This document shows, one piece after another, positions 1-8,100 of a DNA stretch of 9,929 nucleotides. Below the pieces are notes generated by a model, which was not told the DNA's origin, ran no database searches, and was given only the letters and a program-made list of their open reading frames with translations. This DNA comes from Bacteroidales bacterium (GTDB taxonomy: Bacteria; Bacteroidota; Bacteroidia; Bacteroidales; P3), in NCBI GenBank assembly GCA_017988355.1, contig JAGNRX010000031.1:1-9929 (forward strand), read 5' to 3'. The number at the start of each line of letters is the position of its first letter. The stretch's first letter is position 1. Position numbers and translations under genes: made by a program.

Positions 1-2210
1 TTTCTCTTATCGCTCAACTCATCAATAATTGATACAAACCTACTTGAAGACGGAGAATATGTCTTAGCCTTTTGCTTCAAATAAGACTTCTTATCGACCT
101 TGACTACACTATTCTTATCAATTGTCATCTTAATGCTTCCACTAATAACCTCAACCTTATTTCTCCTAATTGAAACAACCTCTACAAAATTATTATCCTC
201 TCCAATCTTAACAATATCACCAATTGCCAGAGCAGAATAATCAACCCTCACCCCTATATCTTTAGTTGGTGAAGTGGGTTTATGTTTATTCTTAACCTTC
301 TTTTCCTCTTGCTCAATTTGTTTAATATCATCATCAATCCCCTCTTGCTCTTTCCTAAAACTTTCCCTTATCTCTTGCGTCTTCTCTTTATCTGCATTTA
401 TCTCCTTAATCTGCGAGATTGTGTTTTCAACCTTTCTATTTGCATTAAGAAGAATTTCCTTTGCCTCAAGCTTAGCTTGTTTTATTATGGCTTTTCTTTC
501 AGCGTCTAAGTCTGCACTTAGTTTATTATATTTAAGAAGTACCTCCGAAAGCAGCTCATCTTGAACTCCTAACTCCTCTTGTTTTTTCTTTATCCCAATT
601 TTCTCAACCTCCATTTGCTGTAGCTGTTGCTCAAAATCAAGATAAGAAGAGCCAATTTTATCAATAGCACTATCAATTATTGCTTTCGGCAGTCCAATTG
701 TTTGTGCAATTTCAAAAGCAAAAGAAGAACCAGGACGCCCTATTGACAATCTATATAGAGGTTTCATATTATTTTGGTCAAATAGCATTGCTCCATTAAT
801 AATGCCCTCTCCCTTATCTGCCAATAGCTTAAGATTGGAATAGTGAGTTGTTACCACTCCAAAGGACTTCTTATTATTTAGATGTTGCAAAACAGACTCT
901 GCAATAGCTCCTCCAATAACGGGGTCGGTTCCTGTTCCGAGCTCATCAATCAGAAATAAGGTTTTATCGTCTGCCCCCTCACATAGTTTCTTCATATTTA
1001 ATAGGTGAGAAGAGTATGTGCTTAGGTCGTTTTCAAGCGATTGCTCATCTCCAATATCAATAAACATTGAAGGAAAAAGTCCAGTTTCGGAAGTCTCTCG
1101 CATAGGGACTAATAATCCACATTGAAGCATATATTGCAATAGCCCAACAGTTTTTAAGCATGCTGACTTCCCTCCTGCGTTTGGTCCAGAAATAATTAGT
1201 ATCCTTCCCTTTTCATTAAGGCTTATCCTCAAAGGCACGATTTCTTTGGAGTTTTTTTCAAGTGTTTTTTCAAGCAGTGGATGGCGTGCATCGTACCAAT
1301 TTATTGAGGTTTTATTTTCAACAATTGGTTTGCCTGCTCTAATTTTCAAAGCATATTTTGCCTTTGCTCTAATAAAGTCTATTTGAGAAAGAAAATAATA
1401 AGCCTGTTTTAAAATATCTATTTGAGGTCGTAGGAACTCAGTAAATTCGGTTAAAATCTTAACGATTTCTCTTTTTTCTTCAAGTTCTAACTCCCTTACT
1501 TCATTATTTAGTTCAACAATCTCAGCAGGTTCAATATAGGAGGTCTGTCCAGTTGAAGATTCGTCGTGAATAAATCCCTTAATCTTCTTTTTATTAGCAG
1601 AAGATATTGGTATAACTAAACGCCCATTTCTTATTGTTATTTCAGTGTCATCACCGCTCCAACCCTCTTTCTTCGACAAAACAAGTATTTTTTGAATCCT
1701 TTTGTCAACTTCATTGATTTTCCTCCTCTTATTTGAACGTATAATTGCCAAATATTCAGAAGCATTATCAAAAAACAATCCTTTCTCGTCAATTAATCGA
1801 TCGCATCTAATTAATATGTCTTTGTCTATGTAGATATCTTTAGAAAGTGCCTTTAATGTTGGATATTTATCTTCATCAGCCTTTAAAAAGAAATTCAAAC
1901 ACTCATTAATGGTGTGTAGTGATGATTTTAGGTCAAAAAGTGAGGTCTGAGAGATGAATGTGCCTAAGAGACGTAATCTTTCAAGCTCAATTCTCATATC
2001 GAAGTAGTTGGATGAAGGGAAAACTTGATTTGTGACAAAAATCTGACGTAATTCTTCAGTCATATTAAGCAAGGAAACGATTTTTTCGTAGTCTGAAGAA
2101 AACTCCATTCTATCCACAAAACCTTCCCCTCCCAAACTCAAGCAATTATCTTTAATGGATTGACGTATTTGGTCAAAACCAATTTTTTGTTCTAATTTTA
2201 TATTCTTCAT
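1..2210 (-). CDS. mutS2: MutS2-family ATPase, 3' end cut by the window edge
   Basis: About 736 residues can be read from the ATG at 2210 leftward to the window edge with no stop. MutS2 is a MutS-related DNA- and ribosome-associated ATPase, linked in different species to suppression of recombination and to rescue of collided ribosomes. Order seen: N-terminal core and clamp (about residues 1-320); Walker A GPNAGGKS at 342-349; the MutS2 signature DIGDEQS from 385; Walker B with LIDELGTGTDP (D422, E423); VVTTHYSN at 452-459; a long charged coiled coil at about 513-637; then a small beta-rich stretch from about 660. Only the C-terminal Smr domain (roughly the last 80-90 residues of the family) is missing, because the window stops there, not because the gene is broken. 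The start is fixed by a TATCTTTG box only 15 bases upstream. All ATPase motifs look intact. Confidence 0.95.
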   Translation of the reverse strand, partial: MKNIKLEQKIGFDQIRQSIKDNCLSLGGEGFVDRMEFSSDYEKIVSLLNMTEELRQIFVTNQVFPSSNYFDMRIELERLRLLGTFISQTSLFDLKSSLHTINECLNFFLKADEDKYPTLKALSKDIYIDKDILIRCDRLIDEKGLFFDNASEYLAIIRSNKRRKINEVDKRIQKILVLSKKEGWSGDDTEITIRNGRLVIPISSANKKKIKGFIHDESSTGQTSYIEPAEIVELNNEVRELELEEKREIVKILTEFTEFLRPQIDILKQAYYFLSQIDFIRAKAKYALKIRAGKPIVENKTSINWYDARHPLLEKTLEKNSKEIVPLRISLNEKGRILIISGPNAGGKSACLKTVGLLQYMLQCGLLVPMRETSETGLFPSMFIDIGDEQSLENDLSTYSSHLLNMKKLCEGADDKTLFLIDELGTGTDPVIGGAIAESVLQHLNNKKSFGVVTTHYSNLKLLADKGEGIINGAMLFDQNNMKPLYRLSIGRPGSSFAFEIAQTIGLPKAIIDSAIDKIGSSYLDFEQQLQQMEVEKIGIKKKQEELGVQDELLSEVLLKYNKLSADLDAERKAIIKQAKLEAKEILLNANRKVENTISQIKEINADKEKTQEIRESFRKEQEGIDDDIKQIEQEEKKVKNKHKPTSPTKDIGVRVDYSALAIGDIVKIGEDNNFVEVVSIRRNKVEVISGSIKMTIDKNSVVKVDKKSYLKQKAKTYSPSSSRFVSIIDELSDKR

Positions 2211-2224
2211 ATCAATAAGGACTG

Positions 2225-2232
2225 CAAAGATA
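2225..2232 (-). promoter_or_regulatory. -7 box of the mutS2 promoter
   Basis: Read leftward, the site is TATCTTTG, a full match to the Bacteroidota primary-sigma -7 consensus TAnnTTTG. It lies 14 bases from the mutS2 ATG, so the predicted leader is only about 8-10 nt. No TTTG -33 element is visible 19-21 bases upstream, so this call rests on the -7 box and its position. Confidence 0.6.
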
Positions 2233-2269
2233 CACTGTTTTTTAATATTTTTTCCCTTATTTATCCAAA

Positions 2270-2395
2270 TTTACTATATCTTTAATCCACCAAATCCTTT
2301 CTTTGATTCAGCAAATCCTTTCTTTGATCTACGGAATTATTCCTTTGATTCAGCAAATTAGATCAGTGATTCATTTCACCCTTGCTTTGATTAAT
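2270..2395. repeat. Six-unit degenerate tandem repeat with a 21-bp period
   Basis: The core CTTTGATT or a close variant recurs exactly every 21 bp, starting at 2280, 2301, 2322, 2343, 2364 and 2385 (CTTTAATC, CTTTGATT, CTTTGATC, CTTTGATT, CAGTGATT, CTTTGATT). Sixteen bases, CTTTGATTCAGCAAAT, are identical at 2301 and 2343. Units 1 and 2 (from 2280 and 2301) match at 18 of 21 positions. The array sits between the terminator of the upstream OmpA-family gene and the promoter of mutS2. Twenty-one bp is two helical turns, so the cores face one side of the DNA. Function is unknown; it could be an array of binding sites or the decayed remains of a tandem-repeat element. Confidence 0.8.
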
Positions 2396-2402
2396 TAATG
2401 AG

Positions 2403-2438
2403 TAGAAAAGAAAAAGACCTGAATTTCTTCAAGTCTTT
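2403..2438 (-). terminator. Intrinsic terminator of the OmpA-family gene
   Basis: Read leftward, AAAGACTTGAA (2438-2428), a GAAA tetraloop (2427-2424) and TTCAGGTCTTT (2423-2413) form an 11-bp stem with one G-U pair. It is followed by a U-rich tract, UUCUUUUCUA in RNA. It lies about 40 bp past the stop codon of the upstream leftward gene and separates it from mutS2. The GNRA-type loop and the uninterrupted stem make this a convincing rho-independent terminator. Confidence 0.88.
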
Positions 2439-2478
2439 TCATTTATTTGGATTTAAGAACAGAGTAGAAATTGGTTTT

Positions 2479-5091
2479 CTAATCCTCAAATATTAGTTCT
2501 GCTTTTGCTTTATCTAAGTGGAAGCGTCCAAAATTTGCTATCCCATTTTTATTTACTATCATTTTTTCAGTCATTCCTTTCTTAACCAAAACCTCATATT
2601 TATCTGCTTGGTGTTTTCCAATAAATGCTGTTTTGAAAGTAAGAACTGATTCATCTAAGATATTACCTTCTTTGTCGAATGCCTTATCTTTATCTCTAAA
2701 ATCATCTTTGGTTATCCTGCCACTTAGAAGGAAATTCATCGCTACGTCCCAGTCCATTACGGCTGCGTCACGGTATCTTTCGTCATAAACAACTGGAACA
2801 TTTGCTCCGTTAAGTATCATGTATAGCATTGATTTGTTTCCATTAATCATTGTTAGTTTTATGTTGCTGTCGGTATAAACGATTGGAACATTTGTTATTG
2901 GAAGTGGTTTATTTCCTTTAACCATATCAACAATTGGTTTGTTAAGTGCAGCGTCTTCAAGGCTATCAAGCATTTCAGAAGGAACATAGTCAGTCCTAAC
3001 TATTCTAAATTCTGAACGGCGATTTAGTTGGTGAGCTGCTTCTTTTTCTTCGTATGTTCTAAGACTATTGATATAGCTTTCTGTTAGGGTTACTCCTTTT
3101 GGGAATATGAATTTCTTACCTTTGAATTCGGATTCAGTATCTCTTAATAAGGTTCTTGGTATTCTATCTCCATATCCTTTTGGAATTAATCTCTGGCGGT
3201 CAATTCCTCGTGAGAAAAGGAAATCAACAACTGCCTCTGCCCTACGTTGTGAAAGTGTGTCATTTGTTACTTGAGGAAAAGGTCTAATATCGGTGTGTGA
3301 GCGAAGTTCAATAACATAATAAGGATTATTAACCAAGACAACCAATAGGTCGGAAAGGGAGTCAAGGTATTGGTCTTTCAAATCCCATTTTGCTAAATCA
3401 TATCGTATTTCAGGAAGTATTACTGGCTCTTTTGCAATTGGTTTTAGGCGGAAATCACGAACAAGTTCTTTGCTTGTTGTTAGTCCAACTGTTGATTCAT
3501 TTGCTTCCTCATTCATATAATCTATTTGAGAAACTTGAACACTATACTTAACATTGTATTTTACTTGCTTGTCTGTAAATTCGTATTCTCCATTCCTATT
3601 TGTACGTGTTTCAACTGAAGTTTTGTCTGAACCAATTAGTTTTACCTTAGCTCCTTCAACAAGTTGCATTGATTTGTCATCTCTTACTGTTCCTTTAAGT
3701 GAGAAAAGCAAAGGTGCACGATAGAATGAATAAATATCATCTCCACCTACTCCACCTGCTCTATTGGAAGAGAAATATCCTGATTCTTCAGCTGCAATTG
3801 ACTCATCTTCATTAGGATTAAAGATTATTCCTATTTCATCGTATTGAGTATTGATTGGATATCTTAGGTTGATAGGTTCTGTCCACTCATCATTCTTGTA
3901 TTCTGTGTAGAAAAGGTCATATCCGCCAAGTCCTGCAAGTCCATCAGAAGAATAGTATAATCTTGTGTCGGATCTAAGACTTGGGAACTGTTCTTTTCCT
4001 TCTGAGTTAATTTGTTTACCTAAATTCGTAATGCTTGAAAATGGTTCATTAACGTTTTCTCTTGTTGCTTTCCAAAGGTCATAGTCACCTTGTCCTCCTG
4101 GGCGGTTGGAAGAAAAGTATATTGTTAGCTCGTCTGAGGAAACAGCTGGGTGGAGGTAGTTATAGGTAGTATCTCCTAAGTCAAGCTTAGCAAATGTTTG
4201 GGATTCTTCTTGGCTCGATGCACTCTTACCAATTGCTTCTTTAGCTTTTACTTGTTTCTTTTTTCCTTTGGCAGCAACTATAGGACGGCTATAGATAGCA
4301 CAATTAAGTCCTTTGTTTTTTATAATATTACAACGTGAAAAATAATAGTTCTTTAGTTTACCATTACTGATAATTACAAGCTCTCCCTCGTTGGCTTTAT
4401 CTGAATTAACATCAATCTCTGTAAATGGATTTGCCTCTGCAAGTTCGCCACCTTTAAGCTTTTGAGTTGTAAAGATGCTTGAAAGATATTCTCCTGTCCA
4501 AACGTCCATTTCTGCAGCATCTCCACTTGAACGAGAAGAGGTAAACATTAATTCATCTGTATTGTCAGGTTTTAAGAACTTAGGGAACCATTCATTCCAT
4601 TCCGTATTCACATTTCTTTCATTCTTAATTTGATGTTTTGTTGGCTTTTGCATCCAGCTCTTAGCAAGAGCTATTGAAGAAAGTCTTCTTTGTGCCAGTT
4701 CATCACTAGGAACTAATTTTAAGTATTCCTTATAGTTAGTCTCAGCCTCATCCCATTCTCCTTTGAAACGTTGGAAGTCTGCCATGTGGAGGAAAATCTT
4801 GGGTTGAGCAGTGTAGTATCTTGCCTTAACAAGTCTTTGATATGTTTTGATTGCCTGGTCTTTGTCATCCATATATCGATAACATTCTGCTTGTTGGAAC
4901 AAAATCCTATCTCTCTCTTGGCGATTAAGGCTAATATCGGCATAGGCTTCTTTATACAAATCAACTGCTATTGTATATTGCTGTGCAAAGAAAGCCTCAT
5001 CAGCCTTTTCAGTTAGGCTTTGTTTTTGAGCAAATGCACCTAGACTTGAAATGCTGATTAATAAAAAAACAAAAAAACTCTTGATTCTCAT
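2479..5091 (-). CDS. PorE-like TPR-PD40-CRD-OmpA envelope protein with a C-terminal retropepsin-like domain
   Basis: This is an 870-residue periplasmic or outer-membrane-associated protein. Residues 1-21 are a signal peptide (cleavage after GAFA). TPR-type helices fill about 25-145. PD40 beta-propeller repeats follow, with FTSSR near 183, YFSSNRPGG near 325, YYSSDG near 379 and YFSSNRAGG near 439. A Lys-rich low-complexity linker spans about 272-298. A carboxypeptidase-regulatory-like fold covers about 463-548, then OmpA_C at about 560-700 (SHTD 598-601, LSQRRAEAV 613-621, NRRSEF 690-695), which should bind peptidoglycan. This order is known from PorE (PG1058) of the Porphyromonas gingivalis type IX secretion system, so a role tethering that machine to the wall is inferred; paralogues with the same layout exist. 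There is no lipobox Cys, unlike a lipoprotein. Residues about 730-870 are extra and resemble a retropepsin fold. Family assignment is firm; the exact T9SS role is not. Confidence 0.88.
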   Translation of the reverse strand: MRIKSFFVFLLISISSLGAFAQKQSLTEKADEAFFAQQYTIAVDLYKEAYADISLNRQERDRILFQQAECYRYMDDKDQAIKTYQRLVKARYYTAQPKIFLHMADFQRFKGEWDEAETNYKEYLKLVPSDELAQRRLSSIALAKSWMQKPTKHQIKNERNVNTEWNEWFPKFLKPDNTDELMFTSSRSSGDAAEMDVWTGEYLSSIFTTQKLKGGELAEANPFTEIDVNSDKANEGELVIISNGKLKNYYFSRCNIIKNKGLNCAIYSRPIVAAKGKKKQVKAKEAIGKSASSQEESQTFAKLDLGDTTYNYLHPAVSSDELTIYFSSNRPGGQGDYDLWKATRENVNEPFSSITNLGKQINSEGKEQFPSLRSDTRLYYSSDGLAGLGGYDLFYTEYKNDEWTEPINLRYPINTQYDEIGIIFNPNEDESIAAEESGYFSSNRAGGVGGDDIYSFYRAPLLFSLKGTVRDDKSMQLVEGAKVKLIGSDKTSVETRTNRNGEYEFTDKQVKYNVKYSVQVSQIDYMNEEANESTVGLTTSKELVRDFRLKPIAKEPVILPEIRYDLAKWDLKDQYLDSLSDLLVVLVNNPYYVIELRSHTDIRPFPQVTNDTLSQRRAEAVVDFLFSRGIDRQRLIPKGYGDRIPRTLLRDTESEFKGKKFIFPKGVTLTESYINSLRTYEEKEAAHQLNRRSEFRIVRTDYVPSEMLDSLEDAALNKPIVDMVKGNKPLPITNVPIVYTDSNIKLTMINGNKSMLYMILNGANVPVVYDERYRDAAVMDWDVAMNFLLSGRITKDDFRDKDKAFDKEGNILDESVLTFKTAFIGKHQADKYEVLVKKGMTEKMIVNKNGIANFGRFHLDKAKAELIFED

Positions 5092-5130
5092 ATATTTAAT
5101 TTATTTCTTATTTTTCATAGTAATAATCTA

Positions 5131-5138
5131 CAAAAGTA
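5131..5138 (-). promoter_or_regulatory. -7 box of the OmpA-family gene promoter
   Basis: Read leftward, TACTTTTG matches TAnnTTTG and lies 39 bases before the ATG at 5091, predicting a leader of about 33 nt. No clear TTTG -33 element is present; an A9 run (leftward strand, 5150-5142) and an inverted repeat lie immediately upstream instead. Confidence 0.45.
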
Positions 5139-5157
5139 CAATTTTTTTTTATATATT

Positions 5158-5174
5158 CGTAATCATTAATTACG
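5158..5174. repeat. Short perfect inverted repeat upstream of the OmpA-family promoter
   Basis: CGTAAT and ATTACG are perfect inverted copies around a 5-base centre. The site covers the expected -33 region of the OmpA-family gene and lies just past the stop codon of the kinase gene. It is followed leftward by an A-run, not a U-run, so it does not look like a terminator for the kinase transcript. An operator is possible but unproven. Confidence 0.4.
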
Positions 5175-5185
5175 TTTTAATTGAA

Positions 5186-8100
5186 TTAAGGTTTCCATAT
5201 TGGTAGGTGGATAATAAAACTCGTTCCCTTACCCTCATCCGAAACAAAGTCAATCCTCCCTCCAACGATCTCAATAATGCTTTTAACAATTGAAAGTCCT
5301 AAACCACTTCCCTCTACCTTGGTTGTAAACTCAGAAGAGAAAATCATTGCTTGGTTCTCTTTCGAGATTCCATATCCATTATCCTTAATTGTAATCTTAC
5401 ATTCTTGATTCAACTGTTTTAGTTCAATTTCAATTATCCCGTCTTTTTGCCCATAAAGTGCTTGAACGGCATTCTTGATTAGGTTATTGAATATTCTTAT
5501 ATACTGCTGCTTATCTCCAAGAACCAAAACCTTATCCTCCGATTCATTATTATACCTTATGCTAATGTTTTCTTGATTTTCAAAAACCTCAATTGCTGTT
5601 CTAATACATTCAGATATATCGGTTACTTCATTTAAACTTTTCTTGTCTTTAGAATAATCTGAAAACTCGGAAGCAATTTGGGCAAGTGCATTTATTTGTT
5701 CTATTAAGGCTGGAGAAAGCTCTTGAAAGCGTTCATGAAACTTAACTATATCAGAATTTTGAAGCCTTTGAAGCTGTTGGATTGAAAGCTTCATGGGGGT
5801 TAATGGGTTTTTTATATCGTGAGCAACTTGCTTTGCCATCTCCCTCCATGCTCCTTCTCTTTCTTCTTTTTTCAATAGGTTTGTGCTTTCCTCTAATTTA
5901 TCAACCATGGAGTTATAGGATAAAATCAAACTCCCTAATTCATCTTGTCTTGACCACTCTATTTTTTCATTTATCTGTCCTAACTTCACTCCTTTTAATC
6001 TTTCTTGCAATTGTCTTAGAGGCCTGGTGATGAAATTTGAAAGGAGTATTGATAATATTAATGCTAAGGTTATCCAAAGGATATATACATTAATATATGC
6101 TGAAACAAATTCAAGAATCTTATCTTCAATTTTCTTCTGTTGAATAATGTATGGGATATGCAAATAACCAATTCTTCCTTTCTCTGTTTCAATTGGCATA
6201 TAGGCTGCACTATAATCCCTGTTCCCAATTCTTTCCTCCTGATAAACTAAAGGTTTAGAACTTTTGCTAAGCTGATTAAAGGCATGTGGGTTAATCAACT
6301 TACTAATTATTCCCTGAGAAAAAACTTTCGGACGAGAAGAGCTTAACAAGAAACCGTTTCTGTCGTAAATATTAATATCTGTTAGGAATGTATTAGATAG
6401 ATCTACTATTTCATAGTATATATCGTCTGCTTGATTATTGCTGGTTTCAAAGTAATCTTCTAAAGAATAGCATATAGACTGGGTCTTTTCTATTAGTATA
6501 TCTTTATTTGTGTTGTCGGTTAGTTTATTAAAGTATTTTACAGACATGCTTCCAAAAACTATAAAAGATATAAGGAATATTCCAATTAGAGTTATCTGCA
6601 AACTATTGCTTAGAGTTAGATTCTTAATTGAAAGAAATCTTTTTGGATTTATGCATATTTGTATTATTAACAATAAAATGGAAGAAATTAGAAATAGATA
6701 TGAGGGTAGAGATAATTTATCTGAAAGGGTTTCATCCTTTATGCTTGCTATCCAAATTGTATTGTTTTTTTTATTTTGAAGTGTATAATGAGAATAGCCA
6801 TTAGACTCATACCAAGAATTAGCTTTAGGATTAAGTTCTGAGGGATAATTGTAGTTCCCAACTTGAAGGACTAATCTATTATTCTTATAAACACCAAAAT
6901 AATTTAAGTCTGCCCTTAATTCATCTTCTTTTGCCTCTTGACTAATTAATAAATCAGGATAGCCCATCTCCTTTGATGCTTTTTTCTTAACACAATCGAT
7001 GAAAACAATCTTAGTTCTTTTCTCTTCTTTTACTTCAAAATAAGCCAAATAAACCTTTTCTGTCAACCCTTTACTCTCCCTAAATATTGATTTACTCTTT
7101 CCTACATTAATTGAATTTGAAAGTCTATAATCAATATATTCTTTACTGTTTATTGGTTTGCCTATTGAGTTGATAAGGAGTAATTCATCAGCATAACAGA
7201 TTAGGATCTCTGTACTATAGGTTTTGTTTATCTCTTTTAAATAAGTATTTGTAATGTAAGCTTCAACCTTTTCATTATTTTCTTTTAAGAGTTTTGATTG
7301 GAAGAGGGTATCCCTTAATATGGTCTTTTCAATTTCAAGCAATGTAATTTCAGCTCCCTTATCATCGTCTTTTGATATATTCTTTAATGCAACTTCAATG
7401 TTGTGTCTTTCTTTTTGATAGTTATTATTATAAATCAGCACCCCATTTATTATTGAAAACAAAACAAGGAGAATAATTATATAGAGAACTGATGATAATT
7501 TATTTCTCGTTCTTAGTTCATTCTTTATTATTATTAATAAGATATAGAATGAGAACCCTAAAACTAAAAAAGAATAAAGAGAAAGGCTATTAAATAAAAC
7601 TGCGCAAGAAGCAACTGCACCTATTAATAAGAATAGGTAATCTAATAAGAATTTTACTCTTTTACTATCTATTTCAAATAAGAACTTTTTAATAAATAAA
7701 TATAGAGTATAACTAGCTATCATTATCTGAAACAGCAGAAGAAACACCGGGATATCAAGTTTAGTGATATCAGCTAAAGAGACTATATTTTGATAAGCTT
7801 GAAGTATGTACTCAATCGAATAGAAATAAATTAAAGAAGCTGGAATTATCAATCCCATTAAGAAGTACTTGATATTCTTATTTGATTGACTTATTTCTAT
7901 ATTTGAAACAAAAACAAATATTAAGATTTGAAGCAAGAATACCTCTCCAATGCTATTAACAAGAAAACTAGTATTATTAATAGTAGAAAAGAAATCAGAA
8001 TTGTAAAATAGATACGATAGTTGAATATAGTGGAGTGATATATATAATATAGAATAAGAGATAAATAAAAGAATAAGCTTAGTGAAGTTATTTATTCTTA

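Noticed and set aside
274..564. Plus-strand frames of 75-96 codons with Ser/Leu/Phe-rich products
   Set aside because: They are antisense to the coiled-coil part of mutS2; rich Ser/Phe/Leu content is what antisense reading of Lys/Glu-rich coding DNA produces.
2270..2395. Regular repeat considered as a CRISPR array
   Set aside because: Units are 21 bp with no repeat/spacer alternation, diverge within the unit, and there are no cas genes.
4719..5016. Two 81-codon frames, one on each strand
   Set aside because: Both overlap the signal peptide and TPR region of the OmpA-family gene in other frames and have no features of their own.
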